Of a stretch of DNA of 64,000 nucleotides, positions 9,055-17,131 are shown one piece after another. The stretch covers positions 806,001 to 870,000 of the forward strand of contig NZ_CP014145.1 in assembly GCF_001542775.1 (NCBI RefSeq), in the 5' to 3' direction. A program made the position numbers and the translations under genes. The DNA comes from Microterricola viridarii (GTDB lineage Bacteria > Actinomycetota > Actinomycetes > Actinomycetales > Microbacteriaceae). How positions within the stretch are numbered: the stretch's first letter is position 1; each line of letters opens with the position of its first letter. The notes below the pieces were generated by a model, which saw only the letters and a program-made list of their open reading frames with translations, had not been told where the DNA came from and did not search any database.

Positions 9055-10029
9055 CTACCCGTGCGGCAGCGTGTACCCGCCCTGCGCGGATGCCACGGCC
9101 AGCCCGTCGGCGAGCAGCCCGTCCAGCGCACGCGTGCGCTGGACGGCATCCGGCCACAGCGTCTCGATCTCGGCGGTCGTCACCGGCTTGTGGGCGGCCC
9201 GCAGCTCCTTCATGATCAAGCCGCGCACCTGGCGGTCCGAGCCCTCGTACTTCTTTTGCACGGCCTTCACCGGGCCGAGGTAGGCGGGGGAGCCGTCGGC
9301 CAGCCAGGCGCAGCGCGCGCTGACCGGGCACTGCCCGCAGCGCGGTGACTTCGCCACGCAGATGAGCGCGCCGAGCTCCATGATCCCGGCGTTGAAGTCG
9401 TGGGCGTCGGTGTCGCTCTCGGGCAGCAACGCCTCCATCGCGGCCAGGTCGCGGCCCCGGCTGGGCGGGGCTGGCTCCGCCTGACCCTGCACGGCCCGGG
9501 CGATGACCCGCCGGGTGTTGGTGTCGACGACGGGATGCCGCTTGCCGTAGGCGAAGGCGGCAACGGCGCGGGCCGTGTAGTCGCCGACGCCTTTCAGCGC
9601 CAGCAGGTCGTCGACGTCATCCGGAACAACGCCGGCGTGCCGCTCGGTGATCTGCACCGCCGCCTCGTGCAGCCAGAGCGCCCGGCGCGGGTAGCCGAGG
9701 CTGGACCAGGCGCGCAGCGCCTCGGCCGGGGGAGAATCGGCGAGGTCGGCCGGCGTCGGCCAGCGCTCCAGCCAGGCCTCCAAGTGTGGGATCACGCGGG
9801 AGACGGGCGTCTGCTGCAGCATGAACTCACTGACCAGGGTGCCCCAGGCGCTGAAACCGGGCTCCCGCCAGGGCAGCGTGCGGCCGTTCTCGTGGAACCA
9901 GGCGATGATGTCGGAGGCCAGCTCGGTGCTGGGGTTCCCGTTGGTGCGGGGATCCCTGTCGGTGCTGGGGTTCCTGTCGGTGCTGGGGCCCCTGTCGGTG
10001 CGGGGCGGGGTGGCGGTGCGCGTGCTCAT
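9055..10029 (-). CDS. mutY: A/G-specific adenine DNA glycosylase
   Basis: MutY removes adenine mispaired with 8-oxoguanine. Visible features are the catalytic-core start around AWFHENGRTLPWR, FMLQQTPVSRV, the helix-hairpin-helix LLALKGVGDYTA with the catalytic Asp of VVDTNTRRV just after it, and the [4Fe-4S] ligands in the pattern C-x6-C-x2-C-x5-C (CVAKSPRC-GQC-PVSARC). The 324 residues leave no room for the full MutT-like C-terminal domain of E. coli MutY, as is common in actinobacteria. The first 36 residues are a TDRxPS repeat encoded by 18-bp DNA repeats and may not be translated; the true start could be further in, although no better start with a clear ribosome-binding site was seen. Confidence 0.92.
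   Translation of the reverse strand: MSTRTATPPRTDRGPSTDRNPSTDRDPRTNGNPSTELASDIIAWFHENGRTLPWREPGFSAWGTLVSEFMLQQTPVSRVIPHLEAWLERWPTPADLADSPPAEALRAWSSLGYPRRALWLHEAAVQITERHAGVVPDDVDDLLALKGVGDYTARAVAAFAYGKRHPVVDTNTRRVIARAVQGQAEPAPPSRGRDLAAMEALLPESDTDAHDFNAGIMELGALICVAKSPRCGQCPVSARCAWLADGSPAYLGPVKAVQKKYEGSDRQVRGLIMKELRAAHKPVTTAEIETLWPDAVQRTRALDGLLADGLAVASAQGGYTLPHG
9924..9999. repeat. 18-bp tandem repeat at the mutY 5' end
   Basis: Units begin at 9924, 9942, 9960 and 9978 with [CT]GGTGC[TG]GGG; on the minus strand they encode a six-residue Thr-Asp-Arg-x-Pro-Ser repeat in the predicted MutY N-terminus. Confidence 0.85.
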
Positions 10030-10082
10030 CAGCTCCAGCGTAGGCGGCCCAGATGGGGGCGCGCGCGGCGTAGGCTTCGATC

Positions 10083-10697
10083 ATGGAACTGGTTCTCACC
10101 CCGCGCGTGCGTTTCCTTCGCGCTCTCGGCGACGAGATCATGCACAACTACGGGCACGGCCGCACGATCGTCGCGATCGACGGCGCGCTGCAGAGCGGCA
10201 AGACCGCCTTCGGCGACGACTTGGCCGCCGTGCTCACCGAGCGCGGGCACCCGGTGTTCCGGGCGAGCCTGGAGTGGTTCCACCGCTCCCGCGAGGAACA
10301 GGCGAAGTACGGCGAGGACACCCCTGAGCGCTACTACAACTACGGATTCGACTACTCGCTGCTGCGTCGGGTGCTCGTCGGGCCGTTCAAGATGGGCGGC
10401 AGCACGGGGTTCGTGACGAAGGCCTTCGACCCGAAGCGCGGTATCCAGGTGTTGCCGAAGTGGCTGACCGGTCCGATCGACGCGACGCTGATCATCGACG
10501 GCCGGTTTATCAACAGGCCGGAGCTGCGCGGGCTCTGGAACTACAGCATCTTCCTCGACAGTGAGCCGCTGGACGGGCCGGACGGCGACGCCGACCGGAT
10601 CTACTTCAAGGAGGCGAACCCGCGCGGTCAGGCCTCCGCCATCGTCGACAACTCGACCCCGTCGACCCCGCGTCGCGTCTTCGCCGACAGCTGCTGA
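10083..10697 (+). CDS. P-loop nucleoside kinase-like protein (uridine kinase-like)
   Basis: The 204-residue protein carries a Walker A motif GALQSGKT at about residues 33-40 after a beta strand TIVAIDG, the layout of the uridine kinase/phosphoribulokinase group. ASLEWFHRSREEQAKYG then resembles the substrate-binding D-x-F-H/R region of uridine-kinase-like proteins, and ATLIIDGRFINRPEL resembles their Walker B strand. It would phosphorylate a nucleoside or related small molecule in the cytoplasm; the substrate is uncertain. The gene is divergent from mutY with 53 bases between starts, and is followed by a long repeat block. ATG 10083 follows a short spacer without a clear Shine-Dalgarno. Confidence 0.75.
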   Translation: MELVLTPRVRFLRALGDEIMHNYGHGRTIVAIDGALQSGKTAFGDDLAAVLTERGHPVFRASLEWFHRSREEQAKYGEDTPERYYNYGFDYSLLRRVLVGPFKMGGSTGFVTKAFDPKRGIQVLPKWLTGPIDATLIIDGRFINRPELRGLWNYSIFLDSEPLDGPDGDADRIYFKEANPRGQASAIVDNSTPSTPRRVFADSC

Positions 10698-10708
10698 GCT
10701 GCCCGCCT

Positions 10709-11325
10709 GTTGGCTTCGGTCGCTGGCGCTCCCTCGAGCCAACGTGAATAGGCACGTCGGCTGGAGGGCGCCGCGCCGTTCTCCGCACGTCGGCTGGAGG
10801 GCGCCGCGCCGCGACGAAGGAGCAGCGCAGCGCCCGAAGCCCTGAGCGGCTCCGTGGAAATGGTCGGCTGCGGCATCTGCGGGCTGCGGGAGTGGTTGTG
10901 TGCTCGGCTACTGCACTCTTGGTGTGTTGGCTTCGGTCGCTGGCGCTCCCTCGAGCCAACGTGAGTATGCACGCCGGCTGCCGTTCTCCGCACGTCGGCT
11001 GGAGGGCGCCGCGCCGCGACGAAGGAGCAGCGCAGCGCCCGAAGCCCTGAGCGGCTCCGTGGAAACGGCCGGTTGTGTGCTCGACTACGGCATTCTCAGC
11101 GTGTTGGCTTCGGTCGCTGGCGCTCCCTCGAGCCAACGTGAATAGGCACGTCGGCTGGAGGGCGCCGCCGTTCTCCGCACGTCGGCTGGAGGGCGCCGCG
11201 CCGCGACGAAGGAGCAGCGCAGCGCCCGAAGCCCTGAGCGGCTCCGTGGAAACGGCCAGCTGTGTGCCCGACTACTGCGGTCTCGGTGTGTTGGCTTCGG
11301 TCGCTGGCGCTCCCTCGAGCCAACG
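10709..11325. repeat. Block of long direct repeats built on the dispersed dyad element
   Basis: This 646-base gap (10698-11343) between convergent genes holds no credible gene. Four copies of the 36-bp element with GTTGGCT and AGCCAAC ends occur at 10709-10744, 10926-10961, 11103-11138 and 11290-11325. Each of the first three is followed by ACGTCGGCTGGAGGGCGCCG and a shared stretch ending in CCTGAGCGGCTCCGTGGAAA, giving direct repeats of about 217, 177 and 187 bp. Confidence 0.9.
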
Positions 11326-11343
11326 TGGGTATGCGCGGACGGC

Positions 11344-12354
11344 TCAGGCCGCGGCCGCGATGCGGGCGAGGGCGCGCTCGGGGGAGAGGAACTCGCCGCT
11401 CTGCTCCACCTCGTGCACGAGCGCGGTGATGGCGGCGTTCACGGGGGTGCGGATGCCGGCGGCCGCGCCCTCCCGCACGATGGCGCCGTTCAGGAAATCG
11501 ATCTCACTCGGCTGGCCGCGGCGCAGGCTCTGCTGGGTCGAGCCCAGGTTCGGCACGTTGCCCATGCGCCACTTCATCGACAACGGCAACACCTGCCCGA
11601 GCGCGATCGGCATCTGGGAGAAGAAGCGCAGCCGGGCGTTGCCGAGCCCCTGCAGCGCGCCGAAGCGCACGCCCTTCGCGATGCCGACCATGACAGCCTC
11701 GCGCATGCTGCGGGTCATCGCCAGGCGTAGGCCGCGGTGCGCGACGACCTGCTGCACCGTCAGGCCGGTGATTGCAGGCAGGCCGTTCAGCATGTTCACG
11801 ATGAGCTTGGTCCACTGCGCGCCGACGAAGTTGTCCTGCGCGATGACGGGCACGGCGGCAGAGAGCATGCCCTGCCAGTGTCGCGTCGCGGCATCCGCCG
11901 GCCCGGAACCACGCCCCAGATAGCTGGGAGCGGCCGTCGTGATGCGCACCTCGCCCGGCGTTGTGTAGTTGGCGGCGATGATCGCGAGCAACCCGAAGCA
12001 GTCGGACGCGGGCAGCAGGCGTTCCGCCATGGCCACCCCGTCGAGCCCGTTCTGCACGACGATGACGGGCACGCCGTCGAGCCCGCCCGGAACACCCATG
12101 TTCTGCCGCAGCGCCGCCTCGGCATCCTGTGCCTTGGTGCAGAGCAGCAGCAGCTCCGGCCGCGCGCTCACCGTCTCTGATGCCGTCACCAGCGCCGTGG
12201 ACTCGCCGAAACCGCCGCTCAACCTGATGCCGCGCGCACGGATCGCCTTCAGCTGTGCGCCGCGCGCCGTCACCTCGACCTCGTGGCCGGCCCGGCTGAG
12301 CAGGGCAGCGAATGTTCCGCCCAGGGCGCCAGCCCCGATGACCGCAATTCTCAT
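11344..12354 (-). CDS. Ketopantoate reductase (PanE/ApbA) family protein
   Basis: PanE-type enzymes reduce 2-dehydropantoate to pantoate with NADPH in coenzyme A synthesis. The 336-residue protein begins with the Rossmann motif MRIAVIGAGALGGTFAALL and continues VTARG where NADP-binding members have a basic residue. LLLCTKAQD (K of the family KxxD-type motif) and VIVVQNGLDG occur near residues 95-120, and the C-terminal helical domain has the conserved Lys/Asn region QWTKLIVNMLNGLPAITG near residue 185. Several paralogues of unknown substrate exist in actinobacteria, so the gene symbol is withheld. It is convergent with the preceding repeat block and starts 74 bases from truB on the opposite strand. 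Confidence 0.85.
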   Translation of the reverse strand: MRIAVIGAGALGGTFAALLSRAGHEVEVTARGAQLKAIRARGIRLSGGFGESTALVTASETVSARPELLLLCTKAQDAEAALRQNMGVPGGLDGVPVIVVQNGLDGVAMAERLLPASDCFGLLAIIAANYTTPGEVRITTAAPSYLGRGSGPADAATRHWQGMLSAAVPVIAQDNFVGAQWTKLIVNMLNGLPAITGLTVQQVVAHRGLRLAMTRSMREAVMVGIAKGVRFGALQGLGNARLRFFSQMPIALGQVLPLSMKWRMGNVPNLGSTQQSLRRGQPSEIDFLNGAIVREGAAAGIRTPVNAAITALVHEVEQSGEFLSPERALARIAAAA

Positions 12355-12428
12355 GCTTCGAGCGTACGGCCTGATGAGGGCCCAGCCGGCTGAAAGAAGT
12401 GGCCGCGCGCCGATGTTAGCCTTGCACT

Positions 12429-13394
12429 GTGAGCAGCAGCGGCATTCTTCTTGTTGACAAGCCGCAGGGCTGGACCAGTCACGACGCGGTAGCCAGGACC
12501 AGGCGTCTGGCCGGCACCCGCAAGGTCGGCCACGCCGGCACCCTCGACCCGATGGCGACGGGCCTGCTCGTGCTCGGCATCGAGAGCTCCACGCGCCTGC
12601 TCACCTACGTGGTCGGGCTCGACAAGGAGTACTTCGCGACCATCCGGCTCGGCGCTGCCAGCACCACGGATGACGCAGAGGGCGAGCTGATCGGCGACGT
12701 GCCCGCCCCGGGCACCACCGACATCGACCCCGCCAGGATCACGGCAGGCATCGCCGCACTCACCGGCGACATCGAACAGGTTCCGAGTTCGGTCAGCGCC
12801 ATCAAAGTCGACGGCAAGCGGGCCTACGCCCTCGTCCGCTCCGGCGAAGAGGTCGTGCTGAAATCCCGCGCCGTCACCGTCTCTGCCTTCGAACTTCTCG
12901 GCAGCACCGTCGTCGACGGCTACCTCGACCTCGCCGTGCGCGTCGAATGCTCTTCCGGCACCTACATCCGCGCTCTGGCCCGCGACCTGGGCGCCGAACT
13001 CGGCGTCGGCGGCCACCTGACCGCGCTCCGCCGCACCCGCATCGGGCCCTTCCTGGTGACGGATGCCGGCGAGCTGGACTCGCTCGACGTCGCCAGCTCC
13101 CTGATCCCACCGGCCGACGCCGCCTCCGCCCTGTTCCCGCGGCTCGAACTCGACGCACAGCAGGCCATCGACCTCGGCCACGGCAAGCGCATCGAACTAA
13201 GCGCGGCGCAGCGCGAAGCAGCCGACCCGCAGGCGCTGCGTTCCGCGATCGCCCCGGGCGGCCGCCTCGTCGGCCTGCTGGAGGTGCGCGGCAAGAGCGG
13301 CAAGTCCGTCGTCAACTTCCCGACGGATGCCCCGGCACCCGCCACATCGCAGGATGCACCCGCATCCGCAACAGCGCAGGAGCCCGAGGCATGA
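12429..13394 (+). CDS. truB: tRNA pseudouridine(55) synthase
   Basis: TruB isomerises U55 in the T-loop of nearly all tRNAs. The protein (321 residues, GTG start) begins SSSGILLVDKPQGWTSHD, has the catalytic motif GHAGTLDPMATG with the nucleophilic Asp near residue 41, the KEYFATIRLG strand, and SGTYIRALARDLG near residue 180. The C-terminal PUA-like region is present; an Ala/Pro/Thr-rich tail follows. The stop overlaps the next gene by 4 bases (ATGA), so it heads an operon leading to ribF. In many bacteria truB directly follows rbfA; here 9.6 kb separates them. Confidence 0.96.
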   Translation: MSSSGILLVDKPQGWTSHDAVARTRRLAGTRKVGHAGTLDPMATGLLVLGIESSTRLLTYVVGLDKEYFATIRLGAASTTDDAEGELIGDVPAPGTTDIDPARITAGIAALTGDIEQVPSSVSAIKVDGKRAYALVRSGEEVVLKSRAVTVSAFELLGSTVVDGYLDLAVRVECSSGTYIRALARDLGAELGVGGHLTALRRTRIGPFLVTDAGELDSLDVASSLIPPADAASALFPRLELDAQQAIDLGHGKRIELSAAQREAADPQALRSAIAPGGRLVGLLEVRGKSGKSVVNFPTDAPAPATSQDAPASATAQEPEA

Positions 13395-13759
13395 TCGACT
13401 GGTTCACCTATCTGCAGATTGCCGTGGCCGTGCTGGCCGGTCTGCTGGCCATCGTTCGCGGGCTCGCCGGGCGCACCCCGAGTGATCTGGTGCTCGGCGC
13501 CCTCGGCATCGTCGAACTGCTGCTGGTCGTGCAGATCGTGCTCGCGATCGTGGCCCCGCTCACCGGGAACGACCCGAGCGGCAGCGCACTCGAATTCTGG
13601 GTGTACCTGATCTCCGCCGCCCTGCTTCCGATCGCCGCCGGCTTCTGGGCGCTGATCGAGCGCAGCAAGTGGAGCACCGTGATCCTGGGTGTCGCCTCCC
13701 TCTCCGTGGCGGTCATGCTCTACCGCATGCTGCAGATCTGGACGGTGCAGGGCGCGTAG
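13391..13759 (+). CDS. Small four-helix membrane protein
   Basis: The 122-residue protein is almost entirely hydrophobic, with four predicted membrane helices: near residues 7-27 (LQIAVAVLAGLLAIV), 33-55 (LVLGALGIVELLLVVQIVLAIV), 68-88 and 95-112. I recognise no catalytic motif. Its ATG overlaps the truB stop (ATGA) and it lies inside the truB-ribF operon. Comparable unnamed membrane proteins are common between these genes in Microbacteriaceae, from memory. Function is unknown. Confidence 0.8.
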   Translation: MIDWFTYLQIAVAVLAGLLAIVRGLAGRTPSDLVLGALGIVELLLVVQIVLAIVAPLTGNDPSGSALEFWVYLISAALLPIAAGFWALIERSKWSTVILGVASLSVAVMLYRMLQIWTVQGA

Positions 13760-13784
13760 GCGCTCCGCACTCCTGCGATAATCA

Positions 13785-14236
13785 ATGACTGTGACCGTTC
13801 AGCCTTCCCCCGCCCGCGAGCCGGCCGCTCGAGCGGCGTCGGTCGTCTCCTCATCGTCGTCTACGCCGTTCTCGCCCTCGGCGCGACGGGGCGTTCCGTG
13901 GTGCAGATCATTGAGCGTTTCGACACCGCGCCCTTCGCCTTCACGCTCTCTGCGATCGCCGCCGCCATCTACATCGTGGCGACCGTCGCCCTGATCGCCC
14001 CCGGACCGGTGTGGAACCGGGTCGCCTGGATTGCGATCGGAGTCGAGGCCGCCGGTGTGCTCATCGTCGGAGCGCTCAGCCTGGCCATGCCGGAGCTGTT
14101 CCCCGAGACGACCGTGTGGTCGTTCTTCGGCATGGGCTACCTCTTCATCCCGCTGGTGCTGCCCTGGCTCGGCCTCTGGTGGCTGGCCAAGACGCGCACG
14201 GCGGAGCGAGTCGCCGCCGCATCCGAGGCCGCCTGA
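13785..14236 (+). pseudogene. Small membrane protein gene with an apparent frameshift near 13833
   Basis: From ATG 13785 the frame reads MTVTVQPSPAREPAAR and then becomes a low-quality Ser-rich run. A second frame, open from 13760, reads GVGRLLIVVYAVLALGATGRSVVQIIERFD and goes on through about 110 good residues to the stop at 14236, but it has no ATG, GTG or TTG before GTG 13898. A transmembrane helix is therefore split off from the only start codon. The simplest reading is one gene of about 150 residues with four helices that lost one base (or gained two) around 13833-13835 in a GCGGCG context. This could be a sequencing error or a real frameshift. If translated from 13898 it would lack its first helix. 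The stop overlaps the ribF start by one base (TGATG). Confidence 0.7.
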
Positions 14237-15165
14237 TGCGCATCTTCTCCGGAATCGAGGAGGTGCCGGCCGACTGGCCGCGCTCGGCCGTGAGCATCGG
14301 CAAGTTCGACGGCGTGCATGCCGGGCACCGTGCGCTCATCGACGCGATGCTGCGCCGGGCGGATGCCGAGGCGCTCGCCTCGGTCGCTGTCACCTTCGAC
14401 CGAAACCCGCTCGAGTTCCTCGCCCCGGAGAAATGCCCGAAGGCGCTGGTGAGTACCCGGCAGAAGCTGGACCTTCTGGGAGAGACCGGCGTGGACGCCA
14501 CCGTCGTGCTCGCCTTTGACGAGGCGCTGGCGCAGCAGAGCCCGGAGGATTTCATCCGGCTGATCCTGGTCGACGCCCTGCACGCCGCACACGTGCTGAT
14601 CGGCCGCGACTTCCGCTTCGGCGCCAAGGGGGCCGGCGACGCCGCCCTGCTGCGGACGCTCGGCCCCGAGCTCGGTTTCACCGTCGAGGTCATCGACGAT
14701 GTGCACCCGGACGGTGAGCGGCGCATCTCGTCCACCTGGATTCGCGAACTGCTGGCTGACGGTGACGTCGCCGGGGCTGGCCGCCTGCTCGGACACATCC
14801 CGACGGTGCGCGGCGAGGTCGTGCACGGTGCGGCACGCGGGCGCGAGCTCGGCTTCCCGACGGCGAACCTCTCCCCGGACTCCGAGGGCCTGGTGCCAGC
14901 CGACGGCGTGTACGCCGGCTGGCTGGTCGACGGCGACGTGCGCTACCCGGCGGCCATCTCGGTCGGCAACAACCCGACCTTTGAGGGCGTTCCGCAGAAG
15001 CAGGTCGAGGCATACGTCATCGACGAGGAGCTCGACCTCTACGGCCACGACGTCAAGGTGGAGTTCGCCGCGCGGATCCGCGGCATGGTGGCGTTCACCG
15101 GCATCGAGCCGCTGATCGCGCAGATGGCCGACGACGTCGTGCAGGCCAAGGCGCTCCTGGCCTGA
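14236..15165 (+). CDS. ribF: Bifunctional riboflavin kinase/FAD synthetase
   Basis: RibF phosphorylates riboflavin to FMN and adenylylates FMN to FAD. The N-terminal nucleotidyltransferase domain shows GKFDGVHAGHRAL (HxGH-type site, about residues 21-33), VTFDRNPLEF and IGRDFRFG; the motif ISSTWIRELL marks its end. The C-terminal riboflavin kinase domain starts near residue 190 and contains RGRELGFPTANL (about 201-212) and GVYAGWL. The 309-residue length is normal. ATG 14236 overlaps the stop of the small membrane gene in TGATG, which implies coupling. An upstream in-frame start at 14011 would run through the membrane-protein gene and is rejected. Confidence 0.96.
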   Translation: MRIFSGIEEVPADWPRSAVSIGKFDGVHAGHRALIDAMLRRADAEALASVAVTFDRNPLEFLAPEKCPKALVSTRQKLDLLGETGVDATVVLAFDEALAQQSPEDFIRLILVDALHAAHVLIGRDFRFGAKGAGDAALLRTLGPELGFTVEVIDDVHPDGERRISSTWIRELLADGDVAGAGRLLGHIPTVRGEVVHGAARGRELGFPTANLSPDSEGLVPADGVYAGWLVDGDVRYPAAISVGNNPTFEGVPQKQVEAYVIDEELDLYGHDVKVEFAARIRGMVAFTGIEPLIAQMADDVVQAKALLA

Positions 15166-15215
15166 CCCAGCCTGGCCTGACCCAGCCTGTCATAACCCAG
15201 CCTGTCAAGACTCAG
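15156..15215. repeat. 15-bp tandem repeat over the ribF stop
   Basis: Four units begin at 15156, 15171, 15186 and 15201 (CCTGGCCTGACCCAG twice, then CCTGTCATAACCCAG and CCTGTCAAGACTCAG). The first unit includes the ribF stop codon and the array ends two bases before the convergent gene's stop. Confidence 0.9.
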
Positions 15216-15216
15216 C

Positions 15217-15870
15217 TCAGCTGCCGGGCAGTCGCGTTCCGCGCCCGAACAGGAAGCGCAGGATCGTCTCGGCGTCTGACTCTCTGACGGTGCCGCGCCC
15301 CACGCTCCAGTCCGCGTCCGCCGCGTATAGCCGGCTCCCGCGCACGGCGGCGCGCACCGCGTACGGCGCGCGCTGCACCTGGTAGAGTGCCACGGCACCC
15401 GAGGTGAGCGGGGCAATTCCGCTCGCTGCGCCCTCCGCTGCGGAAATGTCGATTGCCGCGCAGACGGCGGCGGCCAGATCGCCGATGCGGGCCGGCTGCG
15501 TCGCCGGCTGGTCGGCCAGAGCCTTCAGCTCCGCAATTGCGCCGGCTGTTGTGCGTTCCGCGCTCGCCCGCACACGCTGTTCGAGGGCCTGGGCCGGGCG
15601 CAGCGGATGCCGTGGCAGCTCGCCCCAGAGGGCGGAGCGCCGTTCCCGCGCCGGCGTCCGCAAGCGCCAGAGCAGAAGCGCGGCCGACTCGGCCGGGCTC
15701 CAGCCGGGGCAGCCGCCCGCAGCGGCCCAGCGCTCGGCCGGCATCCGCTCGAGCATGCCGGCGATGCGGTGCAGCACGAGGGCCAACGCCCCGCTCCAGT
15801 CGCCGTCGACGGCGGAATCGTCGCCGCGCTGGCCCTGACTCAGGGGGAGGTGTTTGGCCAGGTCGCTCAT
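15217..15870 (-). CDS. Uncharacterised protein, possibly DinB/maleylpyruvate isomerase-like
   Basis: The 217-residue predicted protein has no membrane segment or signal peptide. The region around residues 45-65 (AAGGCPGWSPAESAALLLW) resembles the CPGWxVxDxxAHL signature of the actinobacterial DinB-like, mycothiol-linked TIGR03083 family, but the metal-binding His is not evident, so this is tentative. The C-terminal part (APYAVRAAVRGSRLYAADADW, then FLFGRGTRL) matches nothing I know. It converges with ribF and is divergent from the MFS gene with 23 bases between starts, so the two may share a promoter region. Confidence 0.55.
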   Translation of the reverse strand: MSDLAKHLPLSQGQRGDDSAVDGDWSGALALVLHRIAGMLERMPAERWAAAGGCPGWSPAESAALLLWRLRTPARERRSALWGELPRHPLRPAQALEQRVRASAERTTAGAIAELKALADQPATQPARIGDLAAAVCAAIDISAAEGAASGIAPLTSGAVALYQVQRAPYAVRAAVRGSRLYAADADWSVGRGTVRESDAETILRFLFGRGTRLPGS

Positions 15871-15893
15871 GCCAGCAAGCCTAGACTTCAGAG

Positions 15894-17111
15894 GTGCCTG
15901 ATCAAACCGCCCGCCCGCTCTGGGCGGGGCGTACCCTCGCGCTGCTCGGCATCCTGCTCGTCGCGTTGAACCTGCGCACCGCCGTCGCTGCCTTCTCGCC
16001 GATCGCCGGCCAGATCGCGGCCGACATCCCGCTGTCCCCGGCCGTGCTCGGCGTGCTCGGCATGCTGCCGCCGGTGTGCTTCGCGCTGTTCGGCATCCTG
16101 ACGCCCGTCTTCACCCGCCGGTTCGGTCTGGAGCGAGTGCTCATCGTCGCGCTGCTGGCGATCGTGCTCGGGCAGGCGCTGCGCGGATTCTCTGTGTCGC
16201 TGCCGATGTTGCTGCTCGGCAGCGCCGTCACGTTCGCCGGCTTCGGCGTCGGCAACGTGCTGCTGCCGCCGCTGGTCAAGAAGTACTTCCCCGACCGCAT
16301 CGGGCTGATGACCACCCTCTACGCCACGGCGTTGTCGGTGAGCACGTTCCTGCCCCCGCTGCTGGCCGTTCCGGTGGCGGATGCCGCAGGCTGGCACTTC
16401 TCGCTCGGAATGTGGGCCGTGTTCGGCGTGATCGCGCTGGTGCCCTGGCTCACCCTCACGATCGGTCACCGCCCAGACACGTCTGAGCTGCCGGAGGAGG
16501 CGCGGCCGCAGCTGCTGGTACGGGTCTGGCGCTCCAGCATCGGCTGGTCTCTCGCCATCGTGTTCGCCGTGTCGTCGCTGAACGCCTACGCGATGTTCGC
16601 CTGGCTGCCAGCCCTGCTCGTCGAGAGTGCCGGGCTGACCCCGGCCCAGGCGGGCACGATGCTCTCGCTGTACGCCGCGATGGGCCTGCCCGCTTCGCTG
16701 GTGATCCCGCTGCTGGCCGCCCGGCTGCGCCACGTCGGCATCCTGGTCTACCTGGGCGTCGCGTTCTTCATCGTCGGCTACCTCGGCCTGCTGCTCGTGC
16801 CCAGCCAGGCCACCTGGCTCTGGGTCGCGCTGGCCGGATGCGGTCCGCTGATCTTCCCGCTCTCGCTCGCCCTGATCAACCTGCGCACCCGCACCCACGA
16901 GGGCGCCGTCGCGCTCAGCGGCTTCGTGCAGGGCGCCGGGTACACGATCGGCGCGTTCGGGCCGCTGCTGGTCGCCCTGCTGCACGACATGACCGGCGGC
17001 TGGACGGTTCCGCTTCTGGTGCTGATCGGCTCGGCCGTGGTGTGCGCGTTCGCCGGTTCCATCGTCGCCCGGCCGCACATGCTCGAAGACGGGCACGCCG
17101 CACGCCGCTGA
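15894..17111 (+). CDS. MFS transporter, CynX/NimT-like
   Basis: The 405-residue protein has 12 predicted helices. The family mark LVALNLRTAVAAFSPIAGQI in the first helix and FALFGILTPVFTRRFGLERVL in the second to third helix resemble the cyanate/nitroimidazole transporter group (CynX), in which an L-N-L-R-x-A motif is typical. These are proton-coupled importers or exporters of small anions or drugs; the substrate here is not known. GTG 15894 is used; the preceding 23 bases separate it from the divergent unknown gene. It converges with the ROK kinase, 20 bases between stops. Confidence 0.85.
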   Translation: MPDQTARPLWAGRTLALLGILLVALNLRTAVAAFSPIAGQIAADIPLSPAVLGVLGMLPPVCFALFGILTPVFTRRFGLERVLIVALLAIVLGQALRGFSVSLPMLLLGSAVTFAGFGVGNVLLPPLVKKYFPDRIGLMTTLYATALSVSTFLPPLLAVPVADAAGWHFSLGMWAVFGVIALVPWLTLTIGHRPDTSELPEEARPQLLVRVWRSSIGWSLAIVFAVSSLNAYAMFAWLPALLVESAGLTPAQAGTMLSLYAAMGLPASLVIPLLAARLRHVGILVYLGVAFFIVGYLGLLLVPSQATWLWVALAGCGPLIFPLSLALINLRTRTHEGAVALSGFVQGAGYTIGAFGPLLVALLHDMTGGWTVPLLVLIGSAVVCAFAGSIVARPHMLEDGHAARR

Positions 17112-17131
17112 ATCCGCTGCCGAGGCGAGAG

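Noticed and set aside
10698..11343. Several short open frames and a possible CRISPR-like array
   Set aside because: Repeats are long (177-217 bp), unequal and share internal duplications, with no unique spacers or cas genes; the frames are translated repeats.
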